A DNA stretch of 15,044 nt from Allobrachymonas sp. (GTDB taxonomy: Bacteria; Pseudomonadota; Gammaproteobacteria; Burkholderiales; Burkholderiaceae_C): NCBI GenBank assembly GCA_017996515.1, contig JAGOGU010000018.1, positions 1 through 15,044 on the forward strand. Direction: 5' to 3'. This document shows, in pieces, positions 1 through 7,322 of the stretch. The notes below the pieces were generated by a model. It was given only the letters and a program-made list of their open reading frames with translations. It was not told where the DNA came from and did not search any database. A program made the translations under genes and the position numbers. Position 1 is the stretch's first letter. The number at the start of each line of letters is the position of its first letter.

Positions 1-1224
1 CACGCAAGTACCAGCAGCAAGGTTATGGGGGTTGGCGGCGGCGGGGGCAACACTGTGCAGCACATGATCGACCGCCAAGTCAATGGTGTGGAATTCATCT
101 GCGCCAACACCGATGCCCAGGCGTTGAGCCGCAGCGGCGCGCACCATACCATTCAGCTCGGCACATCCGGCCTGGGCGCTGGCAGCAAGCCGGATAAAGG
201 ACGCGATGCCGCAGAGGCAGCCGTGGATGAAATCCGCAGTGCACTTGACGGTGCCCACATGGTGTTCATTACTGCGGGCATGGGCGGTGGCACCGGTACC
301 GGTGCTGCGCCCGTGATCGCGCGTGTGGCGCGTGAAATGGGCATCCTCACCGTCGGCGTGGTGACCAAACCGTTCGAGTGGGAAGGCGGCCGTCGCATGG
401 CCAATGCCGATACCGGCGTGGCCGAACTGGAAGCCAATGTGGATTCGCTCATCGTGGTGCTCAACGAAAAACTGCAAGAGGTGCTGGGCGACGACGTGAC
501 GCAGGAAGAGGCCTTTGCCCACGCCAACGACGTGCTGAAAAACGCCGTAGGCGGTATTGCCGAAATCATCAACGAATACGGCCAGATCAACGTCGACTTT
601 GAAGACGTGAAAACCGTGATGGGCGAGCCTGGCAAGGCCATGATGGGCACCGCTTCTGCCAGCGGCCCTGATCGAGCCCGCATTGCTGCCGAGCAAGCCG
701 TTGCCTGCCCGTTGCTGGAAGGCATTGATCTGTCGGGTGCGCGCGGTGTTTTGGTGCTGCTGACGGCCGCCAAAGGCAGCCTCAAGCTGAAAGAGTCGCA
801 GTTGGCGATGAACACCATTCGCGCTTACGCTTCGCCAGACGCACACATCATCTACGGTGCGGCATATGACGATTCCATGGGCGACAATGTGCGCGTAACC
901 GTTGTGGCAACCGGCCTGAGCCGCCAAGGCGTGCGCCGCAATGCGCCCCCGATGCAGGTTATCAGCCGCACCGGTACCGATGACCTGACCGGCTTTGTGC
1001 ATGCCCCTACAGTGACTGCGGAGCCGCCTGCCGGAGTGAATGTTCCGGTGATGACCAATGTGTCGCCAGCCGGTCATGTGGGCGCCAGTGTGTGGCAAAC
1101 CGGTCGCGTAGCTGCAACCGAGCAGCAGCCAGCCAATCCGGCATCGGTGCGCGTGAGCCAGCTGTCATCCAGCGGGCTGGATGATTACGAAATTCCGGCT
1201 TTCCTGCGCAAACAGGCGGACTGA
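1..1224 (+). CDS. ftsZ: Cell division protein FtsZ (5' end cut by window)
   Basis: Tubulin-like GTPase that polymerises into the cytokinetic Z-ring. The frame is open from base 1, so the true start lies upstream and probably only 10-20 residues are missing. The ATG at 25 is internal, because it falls in the first glycine-rich nucleotide-binding loop (MGVGGGGGNT). The tubulin signature GGGTGTGA is at 283-306, the T7 synergy loop GQINVDFED at 580-606, and the conserved C-terminal peptide YEIPAFLRKQAD ends the protein. That peptide binds FtsA and ZipA in known systems. A variable linker of about 70 residues separates core and tail. Upstream neighbours would normally be ftsQ and ftsA; lpxC follows on the same strand, as in many proteobacteria. 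Identification is secure. Confidence 0.98.
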   Translation, partial: HASTSSKVMGVGGGGGNTVQHMIDRQVNGVEFICANTDAQALSRSGAHHTIQLGTSGLGAGSKPDKGRDAAEAAVDEIRSALDGAHMVFITAGMGGGTGTGAAPVIARVAREMGILTVGVVTKPFEWEGGRRMANADTGVAELEANVDSLIVVLNEKLQEVLGDDVTQEEAFAHANDVLKNAVGGIAEIINEYGQINVDFEDVKTVMGEPGKAMMGTASASGPDRARIAAEQAVACPLLEGIDLSGARGVLVLLTAAKGSLKLKESQLAMNTIRAYASPDAHIIYGAAYDDSMGDNVRVTVVATGLSRQGVRRNAPPMQVISRTGTDDLTGFVHAPTVTAEPPAGVNVPVMTNVSPAGHVGASVWQTGRVAATEQQPANPASVRVSQLSSSGLDDYEIPAFLRKQAD

Positions 1225-1233
1225 TCGGCCGAT

Positions 1234-1265
1234 CTGATTGCCGCCGGCCGGACCGGCGGGATCAG
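1234..1265 (+). other. GC-rich hairpin just after ftsZ, no U-tract
   Basis: CCGCCGG (1241-1247) and CCGGCGG (1253-1259) form a perfect 7-bp stem with a 5-base loop. It is extended by CTGAT (1234-1238) pairing with ATCAG (1261-1265). It begins 10 bases after the ftsZ stop. No run of T follows, so it is not a classical intrinsic terminator; it may protect the 3' end or slow polymerase. The function is inference. Confidence 0.5.
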
Positions 1266-1531
1266 AACAGGCCGCCGGCAGGCCTTGGATTCAGCTACCG
1301 CGTCGCGCAGGAGCAAAACGGAGGCATCGTTTCAGATGCAAGCGTTTCAAACGTATCGTTTTGCGTATGCCGTGCCTAGGGTGGCAGCTTGGTGAATTAC
1401 CTGTTCTGTCAGCCGCGTGGGTTTGTCCGTTTTGTCGCTCCTGGCCAAATGGGCTGGGGTTGCTGCGGCAAGCCCAACAAAGCGGCAAGGTTGGAAAAAC
1501 CTTTGCACACACCTGCCATATCGATGGCTTT
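1266..1531. other. ftsZ-lpxC intergenic region, no convincing gene
   Basis: No believable protein is coded in this stretch; the lpxC frame is open upstream, but that part is low-complexity and unlike LpxC. It holds an 11-base odd palindrome CGTTT-C-AAACG (1343-1353), lying among three copies of CGTTT. It also holds a small hairpin AAGGTT/AACCTT (1487-1503), about 40 bases before lpxC. The region probably carries control signals for lpxC, but I see no clear -35 element. Confidence 0.5.
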
Positions 1532-1537
1532 TACAAT
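1532..1537 (+). promoter_or_regulatory. Candidate -10 element of lpxC (leaderless layout)
   Basis: TACAAT ends six bases before the lpxC ATG at 1544, so a transcript starting at the usual distance would begin at or next to the start codon. No Shine-Dalgarno sequence is visible in the 20 bases before the ATG. No good -35 element is present at 16-18 bases spacing, which weakens the call. Confidence 0.4.
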
Positions 1538-1543
1538 TGCGCC

Positions 1544-2473
1544 ATGCTTGAACAACGCACTCTCAAAACCGTGACCCGAGCCGTTGGCGTGGGTTTGCAC
1601 AGCGGCCAACGCGTCGAGTTGACGCTGCGCCCGGCGGCCATTGATACGGGCATCGTATTTCGCCGCGTGGATTTGCCCAGCCCGGTGGATATTCCGGTAT
1701 CGGCGCATGCGGTCAGCGATACGCGCATGGCCTCTACCGTCTCCAAAGATGGCGCCAAGGTCAGCACCATCGAGCACATCATGTCGGCCTGTGCTGGGTT
1801 GGGCCTGGACAATCTGTACATCGATATCACGGCTGAAGAAGTGCCGATTCTGGACGGGTCGGCGGCTTCGTTCGTCTATCTGTTTCAAAGCGCAGGCATC
1901 GTCAAGCAGCGCGCGCCCAAAAAATTCGTGCGGGTGCTGCGACCGGTCGAGGTGCATGAGGGTGAAGGCGCCAAGGGCAAATGGGCGCGGCTGGAGCCGT
2001 ACCACGGTTTCCGCTTGCAGTTTGAAATCGATTTCGCCCACCCTGCGGTGGATTCAACAGGGCAGAAAGTGGCGTTCGATATGTCCGTGGGCAGCTATGC
2101 CCGCGACATTGCCCGTGCCCGCACATTTGGTTTTACCCGCGATGTGGAAATGATGCGCGCCAGCGGCTTAGCGCTGGGCGGCAGCCTTGATAACGCAATC
2201 GTGATGGATGACTACCGCGTGCTCAATAGCGATGGCCTGCGTTATGACGATGAGTTTGCCAAACACAAAATTCTGGATGCGATGGGCGATCTGTACATCC
2301 TGGGGCGGCCATTGTTGGCCAGCTACAGCGCCTACCGTGGCGGACATGCCATGAACAACCAGTTGCTGCGCGCCTTGCTGGCACAGCCCGATGCTTATGA
2401 AGAAGTCAGTTTCGAGCACAAGGCGGCAGCGCCGGAAGGATTTCGCGAGCTGGCTTTGCAGTGGTCGCTGTGA
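1544..2473 (+). CDS. lpxC: UDP-3-O-acyl-N-acetylglucosamine deacetylase LpxC
   Basis: Zinc-dependent deacetylase catalysing the committed step of lipid A synthesis in the cytoplasm. From the ATG at 1544 the protein has 309 residues, close to the usual length of about 305. It begins [21 protein letters not shown], the family's typical N-terminus, so the longer upstream frame is rejected. The zinc ligands fit H78 (in STIEHIMSA), H241 and D245 (in [10 protein letters not shown]). The catalytic histidine is H268 in YRGGHAMNN. It lies downstream of ftsZ with a 319-base gap and ends in a strong terminator, so it is probably transcribed partly from its own promoter. No ribosome-binding site is visible, see the -10 element beside the start codon. 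Confidence 0.97.
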   Translation: MLEQRTLKTVTRAVGVGLHSGQRVELTLRPAAIDTGIVFRRVDLPSPVDIPVSAHAVSDTRMASTVSKDGAKVSTIEHIMSACAGLGLDNLYIDITAEEVPILDGSAASFVYLFQSAGIVKQRAPKKFVRVLRPVEVHEGEGAKGKWARLEPYHGFRLQFEIDFAHPAVDSTGQKVAFDMSVGSYARDIARARTFGFTRDVEMMRASGLALGGSLDNAIVMDDYRVLNSDGLRYDDEFAKHKILDAMGDLYILGRPLLASYSAYRGGHAMNNQLLRALLAQPDAYEEVSFEHKAAAPEGFRELALQWSL

Positions 2474-2505
2474 TGCGGCCTGTGCACATTACCCTATGCA
2501 TGATG

Positions 2506-2535
2506 AAAAAAGCTCCTGCCATGCAGGAGCTTTTT
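2506..2535 (+). terminator. Bidirectional intrinsic terminator after lpxC
   Basis: AGCTCCTGC (2511-2519) pairs perfectly with GCAGGAGCT (2523-2531) over a 3-base loop. It is flanked by A5 (2506-2510) and a T-run (2531-2535). It sits between convergent lpxC and the minus-strand hydroxylase gene, so it can serve both. Confidence 0.9.
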
Positions 2536-2560
2536 GTTGGGCAAGTTTCTTTTTGTTCTT

Positions 2561-3772
2561 TTATTCCTTGTGGATGATCGACGCAGCCACCGCCCGCTTG
2601 AACGGCGTCATCCACTCTCCCAATCGCAGCGCCGCGGCGCGCAACAGCTTGGCTGGCGGCGTTTCTGTGGTGTAGAGCTTGGCAATGGCCAAGGTAATCA
2701 GGTACAGCGGCTTGCTGGCCAAGCGGTGCCTGCGCTCGTAAGTTTGCAGCAGTGAGGGGCTGGCAATGTCTTGCCCTTGCGCATGCGCTTGCAAGATAAG
2801 CTGGCCGAGCGTGTGCACGCTGAGCAACCCAAAGTTGAAGCCGTGCGCCGTGATGGGGTGCATGCCCACAGCCGCATCGCCCACGCAGGCAAAGCGCGGG
2901 GCGATCAATCGTCTGGGATAAACGCCCACCAGCGGATACGTGTGGCGCGTGCTGACCAATTGCATGTCGCCCAGTCGGTTGGCGAAGCGGCGCGTCATCT
3001 CTTGGGCGAAGGCATCGGGCGGCATCTCTGCCAGTTGGTCGATGGCGTGGCTGGGCAATGTCAATACGACCGAAGAGCGCGGCAGACCGCTTTCAGGATC
3101 GTTGTGCATGGGCAGCAAGGCCAGTGTTTGCCCGTAGCCGAACCATTCCCAGGCAATGTGTTCGTGTGGTACGACGTGCGTCATCATGAACACTAACATG
3201 CTGCGGCCAAAATCGTGCATGTCGGCGGCCACGCCCATGGCGCGGCGCACGCTGGAGAAGCGGCTGTCCGCCGCCACCAGCAAGCGGCCGTGCAACTGGC
3301 TGCCATCGTCCAGCTCTGCCTGCATGCCTTGTTCCGTTTGGTGGATGCGCAGCACTTTGCGGCTGCAGATCAGTTCGATGTCGTGGTGCCGGGCGATGCT
3401 GTCTTGCACGCAGTCGTAGGCTGCACGCCGGATCCAGTGGTTGGATACGAACCAGCCCAGCTCGCTGGTTTTGCTTTGGTCGCGGCCAATCACCATGGCA
3501 AAGGTAGAGGGGCCATTGAAAACCTTGGCATCTTTCAGCGGTGCAAAGGCGGTAGGCTCGTATGCCTCGATGCGCGACCACAACCCAAGCTGGCGCATCT
3601 GCTGTGCCGAGCGCTGCGTCAGCGCGATTTCGCGGCCGTCAAAGGCGGGGTTTTCCAACGCGGCCTGTGCCTGTTGCTCGACCACGCCGATGCGCAAGCC
3701 ATGACCAGACAGGATGCGTGCCAAACACAGTCCGGCAGGGCCAGCGCCCACAATCAAAACGTCGAATTTCAT
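2561..3772 (-). CDS. ubiM: FAD-dependent ubiquinone-biosynthesis hydroxylase, UbiM-like
   Basis: Class A flavoprotein monooxygenase of the UbiH/UbiF/COQ6 family, which hydroxylates the ubiquinone ring. Seen: the N-terminal dinucleotide fold VGAGPAGLCLARIL (residues 8-21), the second FAD motif GDAAVGMHPITAHGFNFGL (about residues 298-316), and an overall length of 403 residues. The GMHPITAHGFNFGL wording resembles the UbiM subgroup known from Neisseria rather than classic UbiH (LHPIAGQGFNLGL), so regiospecificity is inferred. The ATG at 3772 was chosen over an in-frame GTG at 3778 because MKFDVLIVGAG is the usual family start. Neither has a Shine-Dalgarno sequence. It lies 46 bases downstream of the exporter gene on the same strand and may be cotranscribed or have its own promoter. 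An alternative is another aromatic-ring hydroxylase of the family. Confidence 0.85.
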   Translation of the reverse strand: MKFDVLIVGAGPAGLCLARILSGHGLRIGVVEQQAQAALENPAFDGREIALTQRSAQQMRQLGLWSRIEAYEPTAFAPLKDAKVFNGPSTFAMVIGRDQSKTSELGWFVSNHWIRRAAYDCVQDSIARHHDIELICSRKVLRIHQTEQGMQAELDDGSQLHGRLLVAADSRFSSVRRAMGVAADMHDFGRSMLVFMMTHVVPHEHIAWEWFGYGQTLALLPMHNDPESGLPRSSVVLTLPSHAIDQLAEMPPDAFAQEMTRRFANRLGDMQLVSTRHTYPLVGVYPRRLIAPRFACVGDAAVGMHPITAHGFNFGLLSVHTLGQLILQAHAQGQDIASPSLLQTYERRHRLASKPLYLITLAIAKLYTTETPPAKLLRAAALRLGEWMTPFKRAVAASIIHKE

Positions 3773-3778
3773 GGGCAC

Positions 3779-3792
3779 AGTGTAGCAATTTC
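3779..3792 (-). promoter_or_regulatory. Candidate extended -10 of the UbiM-like gene
   Basis: On the minus strand TGCTACACT precedes the ATG at 3772 by six bases. TG-N-TACACT reads as an extended -10 element, and the spacing repeats that of lpxC, implying a leaderless or nearly leaderless transcript. There is no Shine-Dalgarno sequence. TACACT matches the consensus at only four of six positions. Confidence 0.3.
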
Positions 3793-3818
3793 ATCTGGAC
3801 CGATCAGGCTGCTGGCAT

Positions 3819-4754
3819 TCAGGCTTTGCGGGCGACGGCTGTCTGCTTGCTCCAGAGGATCAACACCACACCCGTCAGAATCACGCAGGTGGCAATCCAT
3901 TCCCAAAAGGTGACGTGTTCGCCACCAATGGCTACGCCCAGCAGCAGGGCAATCACGGGGTTGACGAAGGCGTAGCTCGTTGCCACCGCTGCGCTGGCAT
4001 GGGCCAGCAAATACATGTACGAGCTGAACGCGACCAGCGAGCCAAACACCACCAAATACAACCAGGCAGAGGCCGGTACTAACGGAATTGGCCAGACGGG
4101 TGGGGCTTCATGGGTGAGCCAGGTCATGGCCAGCAACACGGCGCCGCCGCACAGCATTTCGCTGGCAAAACCTGCGGCGCCATCCGCCAAAGGGAATTTG
4201 CTGGTAGAAAGCACGGAGCCGAGCGACCAGCTCAGAGTGGCCAGAAAGATGAACAAGATGCCTTTGGGTTCGGCAGAAAAACCGCTGCCACGCGCCAGCA
4301 AAACCACACCTGCCATGCCTACAGCCATGCCGAGCCATTCCAGATGGGTGGGGCGCTTGCCAAACAGCAGGCCCCACATGCTGACCATCATGGGAATCAC
4401 GGCAATGAAGGTGGCGATCAGGCCAGAGCTGATATGCACCTCGGCTTGCGCAATCATGCCCATGCCGCCGCCCAGCATCAGGCCACCAATGATGAAGGCG
4501 TGCAGCCATTGCCGCCGCGTGGGCAAGCCGGCCACACCATCGCGCCATAACACCCAGCCCAGCAAGACGCAGCCCGCGACCAGAAAGCGCGAAGCCATCT
4601 GGAAAAACGGGGGAATGCCTTGCAGCGCAAAGCGAATGGCCAGATAAGTGGAGCCCCACACAAAGTAGCAGGCCAGCAGCGCTGGAATCAACAAGGGGGC
4701 CGCCGATGAGCGAGCGGGCATGCGGATGGGAAGGGCGGAAATGATGGTTCTCAT
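3819..4754 (-). CDS. EamA/RhaT-family exporter (YedA-like)
   Basis: Drug/metabolite transporter of the inner membrane with two tandem EamA repeats and about ten hydrophobic segments over 311 residues. The start YFVWGSTYLAIRFALQGIPP (from about residue 30) resembles the E. coli YedA branch, as does the second-repeat motif ATSYAFVNPVIALLLG (about 255-270). The family exports amino acids or other small metabolites; the substrate here is unknown. The start at 4754 gives a polar leader of about 20 residues; the ATG at 4721 is an alternative and neither has a clear ribosome-binding site. It is divergent from an Lrp/AsnC regulator 94 bases away, a common arrangement in which the regulator controls the exporter. 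A fragment of a paralog lies at 5405-5550. Confidence 0.9.
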   Translation of the reverse strand: MRTIISALPIRMPARSSAAPLLIPALLACYFVWGSTYLAIRFALQGIPPFFQMASRFLVAGCVLLGWVLWRDGVAGLPTRRQWLHAFIIGGLMLGGGMGMIAQAEVHISSGLIATFIAVIPMMVSMWGLLFGKRPTHLEWLGMAVGMAGVVLLARGSGFSAEPKGILFIFLATLSWSLGSVLSTSKFPLADGAAGFASEMLCGGAVLLAMTWLTHEAPPVWPIPLVPASAWLYLVVFGSLVAFSSYMYLLAHASAAVATSYAFVNPVIALLLGVAIGGEHVTFWEWIATCVILTGVVLILWSKQTAVARKA

Positions 4755-4848
4755 GGTGCGCTATCGTAGGGTTTCGTTACAATATGCGCCATAAGCAGAT
4801 AAAGGAGTTTTTCTATAAACTCTTTGAAATTCATTGAAAAGAAGCGCT
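4755..4848. promoter_or_regulatory. Divergent promoter region, exporter / Lrp-type regulator
   Basis: This 94-base region is AT-rich beside its coding neighbours. A plus-strand TACAAT (4778-4783) is a candidate -10 for the regulator. A minus-strand TACGAT (4768-4763) is a candidate -10 for the exporter. GAGTTT (4805-4810) and AAACTC (4817-4822) form an inverted repeat with a 6-base spacer, suitable as an operator or as a hairpin in the regulator's 5' UTR. No convincing -35 boxes were found. Confidence 0.45.
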
Positions 4849-5340
4849 ATGGCAGAAGAATTTGTATTCGATAGCTTTGATGACAAAATTTTGGCCATTT
4901 TGCAGCGCAATGGCCGCATCAGCATGGCCGAGCTGGGGCGGCAGGTGCACTTGAGCCAGCCAGCGGTGACGGAACGGGTGCGCAAGCTTGAAGAAAGCGG
5001 CGTTATCACCGGCTACCGTGCGGTGGTGGACTTGGAAAAGCTCGGCTACGGCATTCGTGCCATCATTCGTGTGGCGCGGGTAGATTACGCCACGGTGGTG
5101 GAGCGTTTGGCGGATACGCCTGAAGTCATCAACGCCTACAACGTCACGGGCGACGACAGCTGGATTCTGGAAATTGCCGTCATCAACGTTGCCCATTTGG
5201 ATGCCGTGCTGACGCGCTTTTGCGGTTCGAGCCAGACAGCGACGTGCCTGATTTTGAATGCGGCGCGCGAACATGCGCCTGTGTTGCCCGCGCGCAGCGA
5301 TTACATTCGCCCCCTGATTCACAAGGTCACGGGGCAATAA
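4849..5340 (+). CDS. Lrp/AsnC-family transcriptional regulator
   Basis: Feast/famine regulator of 163 residues from the ATG at 4849; an in-frame TTG at 4834 is possible but less likely. The N-terminal winged helix-turn-helix reads DDKILAILQRNGRISMAELG then LSQPAVTERVRKLEESGVI (residues 11-54). The C-terminal ligand-binding and oligomerisation (RAM) domain spans about residues 65-145 and includes YNVTGDDSWILEIAV. Family members bind amino acids as octamers or dimers and often autoregulate. It is transcribed away from the EamA exporter, so a likely job is sensing a metabolite and controlling that export. The ligand cannot be read from sequence. A purine-rich GAAAAGAAG just before the ATG may be a weak ribosome-binding site. 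Confidence 0.93.
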   Translation: MAEEFVFDSFDDKILAILQRNGRISMAELGRQVHLSQPAVTERVRKLEESGVITGYRAVVDLEKLGYGIRAIIRVARVDYATVVERLADTPEVINAYNVTGDDSWILEIAVINVAHLDAVLTRFCGSSQTATCLILNAAREHAPVLPARSDYIRPLIHKVTGQ

Positions 5341-5404
5341 GAGCGCCCCAGGCGCGTTGAGGCGAGGCGTTTGGGAGCAAGAGGGTTAGACGGGCGCGTG
5401 CTGT

Positions 5405-5550
5405 TGCACTATGAAATGGCAAAGCCTGTTATCTCGTCGATCAAAGGAGATTTCAAAGGAGATTGGTTGGTGGACAGCACGGAGCCGAATGATCGGCACA
5501 AGGTGCAAGGGTGATGAACAGAATGCCCTTGGGTTCTGCCTGAAACCGCT
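5405..5550 (-). pseudogene. Decayed fragment of a second EamA exporter gene
   Basis: Read on the minus strand, about 145 bases align with the middle of the intact exporter (about 4288 down to 4150). Shared words include SGF-AEPKGILFI and then S-GSVLST followed by GFA. The two parts lie in different frames, so at least one frameshift separates them. A perfect 12-base tandem duplication (5441-5464) adds four residues relative to the intact gene. Both ends of the gene are missing: homology stops near 5405 and at the stop codon of the neighbouring membrane-protein gene. It is a relic of a duplicated or rearranged exporter gene with no expected product. Confidence 0.75.
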
Positions 5551-6004
5551 AAACCCTGCGTTTCCAAACCCGCGAAACCAGATTCAACATCAGCCCCCAT
5601 CCCAATACCCACACACCGGCAGGCAGTGCGGCCAGCAGACCGTACGTCAGAAAAAACGCGGGTACAGTTTGCGGATCGTAGGTGTTCAGATACCACGGGG
5701 TCTCCCACAATATCCGCGCTACCCTATGGGCATCAGGTGCCATTGCCATTCCCCATGCAAAACAGGCGGCAGCCGTTGGCAGATACAGCGATTTCCACCC
5801 GTATGGCCGACGGCGGAAAGGGAAGGTTGCCAATACCGCCGCTGCGCCCACGCACAGCGGCAATACCGCAGACACCATCCACCAAGGGTAGTAGTAGAGC
5901 TCCATAGAGTAGAGGCCGTATTTCAAGCCAAGATACCCTTGATGCAGCCAAGCTCCTAGCAAAAAAGCCGCTGCAGCAGTCCCCCCGGTTTTCAACGGCA
6001 ACAT
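5549..6004 (-). CDS. Hypothetical four-helix membrane protein
   Basis: A 151-residue integral membrane protein whose family I do not recognise. Four hydrophobic segments are visible: residues about 7-27 (TAAAAFLLGAWLHQGYLGL), about 40-62 (MVSAVLPLCVGAAAVLATF), about 72-88 (LYLPTAAACFAWGMAMA), and a long one near the C-terminus (AFFLTYGLLAALPAGVWVLG). Aromatic and tryptophan content is high between helices. The start at 6004 is preferred over 6049 because GAGGG lies six bases before it. The C-terminus ends exactly where the EamA relic begins, so the tail may have been altered by the rearrangement. It is divergent from the binding-protein gene. Function unknown. Confidence 0.65.
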   Translation of the reverse strand: MLPLKTGGTAAAAFLLGAWLHQGYLGLKYGLYSMELYYYPWWMVSAVLPLCVGAAAVLATFPFRRRPYGWKSLYLPTAAACFAWGMAMAPDAHRVARILWETPWYLNTYDPQTVPAFFLTYGLLAALPAGVWVLGWGLMLNLVSRVWKRRV

Positions 6005-6134
6005 CGCATCCCTCTGATCAAGTTGTGGCAATCCCACCATTTGCTTCAAAAATCGCTTGTTTCAAAAAAAGCGCAAGAAAATATTTATTATTCCGGTATT
6101 CCAATTCTTTGCTCCAAGCAGAAAGTGTGTTGCC

Positions 6135-7118
6135 ATGAAAAAAAGAGAGTTTTTGAAACGATGCACAGTAGGTGCTTTGGTGGCAGCTTCCGTAGCGTGG
6201 GCCTCGGTCGCTCATGCGCAGGCCGTCAAATCGGTCGGCATTACGGCCATTGTGGAACATCCGGCGCTGAACGCCATCCGCAAAGGCGTTGAAGACGAGC
6301 TGAAAGCCTTGGGATGGGTGCCGGGCAAAAACCTGAAAATCACTTACCAAAGCGCGCAAGGCAACACGGCCACTGCCGGGCAAATTGCCCGCAAATTTGT
6401 GGGCGATAAAACCGATGTGATCGTTGCCATTGCAACCCCCAGCGCGCAGGCTGCCGTGGCGTCCACCAAAACCATTCCAGTGGTTTTTTCGGCCGTGACC
6501 GACCCGGTGTCAGCCAAACTGATCAAAAGTCTAGGGACGCCATCGGGCACCAATGTAACCGGTGTGTCTGATCGCCTGCCCATTGCGCCTCAGATCGATT
6601 TGCTGCTGAAAGTGAAGCCCGGTGCCAAGCGCGTGGGGTATGTCTATAGCCCGGGTGAAGTCAATTCGGTCAGCGTGCTGAAAGAACTCAAGGCCGAACT
6701 GGCCAAGCGCGGCATGACGGTGGTTGAGGTCGCTGCCCCTCGCACGGTCGATATTCCCTCGGCCATCAAAAGCCTGGTGGGCAAGGTCGATGTAGTCTAT
6801 ACCTCGACGGATAACAACGTTGTTTCGGCCTACGAAGCCATGGTGCGTGTTGCGCAAGAGTCCAAATTGCCGCTGGTGGCCTCCGATACGGAATCGGTAT
6901 CGCGCGGCGCCGTGGCGGCCTTGGGCATGGATTCGTACAACGTGGGCCGCCAAACGGGCAAGTTGGTGGATCGCGTCCTCAAAGGTGAAAAGCCCGGTGC
7001 CATCGCGCCTGAGGCAGCCAACAAGCTCTCACTGTCTGTCAACCCTGAGGCCGCCAGAAAACAAGGCGTGCCACTGTCGGATGCTTTGATTAAACAAGCT
7101 GCAGAAGTTGTGAAATAA
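6135..7118 (+). CDS. ABC transporter substrate-binding protein (TrpX-like family)
   Basis: Periplasmic binding protein of 327 residues, of the family often annotated as tryptophan/tyrosine ABC transporter substrate-binding protein (ABC_sub_bind). A Sec signal peptide covers residues 1-28, with a basic start MKKREFLKRC, a hydrophobic core and likely cleavage after AHA. The mature part shows family traits such as SVGITAIVEHPALNAIRKG, VIVAIATPSAQAA, and PVVFSAVTDPVSAKL. It usually sits with a permease and an ATPase; neither is present here, since the next gene is rpsO. It may feed a transporter coded elsewhere. The ATG at 6135 was chosen for the signal peptide; the ribosome-binding site is weak. 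Substrate is uncertain. Confidence 0.88.
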   Translation: MKKREFLKRCTVGALVAASVAWASVAHAQAVKSVGITAIVEHPALNAIRKGVEDELKALGWVPGKNLKITYQSAQGNTATAGQIARKFVGDKTDVIVAIATPSAQAAVASTKTIPVVFSAVTDPVSAKLIKSLGTPSGTNVTGVSDRLPIAPQIDLLLKVKPGAKRVGYVYSPGEVNSVSVLKELKAELAKRGMTVVEVAAPRTVDIPSAIKSLVGKVDVVYTSTDNNVVSAYEAMVRVAQESKLPLVASDTESVSRGAVAALGMDSYNVGRQTGKLVDRVLKGEKPGAIAPEAANKLSLSVNPEAARKQGVPLSDALIKQAAEVVK

Positions 7119-7139
7119 ACGGTTGCTTGGGGGGCAGTG

Positions 7140-7165
7140 CAGGGCGGGCGAAAGCTGCCGCCCTG
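7140..7165 (+). other. GC-rich hairpin after the binding-protein gene
   Basis: CAGGGCGG (7140-7147) and CCGCCCTG (7158-7165) form a perfect 8-bp stem. The 10-base loop can fold further into a GC pair capped by GAAA. It starts about 20 bases after the stop codon, the usual place for a terminator, but no T-run follows. Either Rho-dependent termination or 3'-end protection is possible. Confidence 0.5.
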
Positions 7166-7218
7166 TGCCGGAGGCAGCTGCTGCAAAAACAGTGCCCAAC
7201 CATGCGCCCTGCGCAGAT

Positions 7219-7247
7219 TTGTTGCTGCAAGGGTTGTGCACTATAAT
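7219..7247 (+). promoter_or_regulatory. rpsO promoter
   Basis: TTGTTG (7219-7224) and a perfect TATAAT (7242-7247) are separated by 17 bases. Transcription would start near 7254, giving a leader of about 83 bases before rpsO. This is the best sigma-70 promoter in the window. Confidence 0.75.
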
Positions 7248-7253
7248 TGCCAA

Positions 7254-7322
7254 GTTTTGCATGTTGCAAAGCGCACGTGGCGTGCAGTTCCGGCGCACCA
7301 CGCAAGTCAAACCATTTGGAAC
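7254..7322 (+). promoter_or_regulatory. Structured rpsO mRNA leader
   Basis: Two stem-loops are visible before the ribosome-binding site. TTTGCA/TGCAAA occupies 7256-7270 with a 3-base loop. CGTGG (7276-7280) pairs with CCACG (7298-7302), continued by TGC/GCA across a 2-base bulge. S15 is known to autoregulate through its own leader in several bacteria, so a similar role is plausible; it is not proven by this sequence. Confidence 0.4.

Noticed and set aside
1238..1543. 102-codon upstream extension of lpxC
   Set aside because: LpxC proteins begin at MLEQRTL-like sequence; the extension crosses a hairpin and low-complexity intergenic sequence.
5343..5355. GCGCC-CCA-GGCGC hairpin after the Lrp-type gene as terminator
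   Set aside because: Only five base pairs and no T-run; too weak to call.
6057..6091. TTGTTT and AATATT/TATTAT as promoter of the binding-protein gene
   Set aside because: Spacing or consensus match is poor for each pairing; the region is AT-rich and likely contains the promoter, but I cannot place it.
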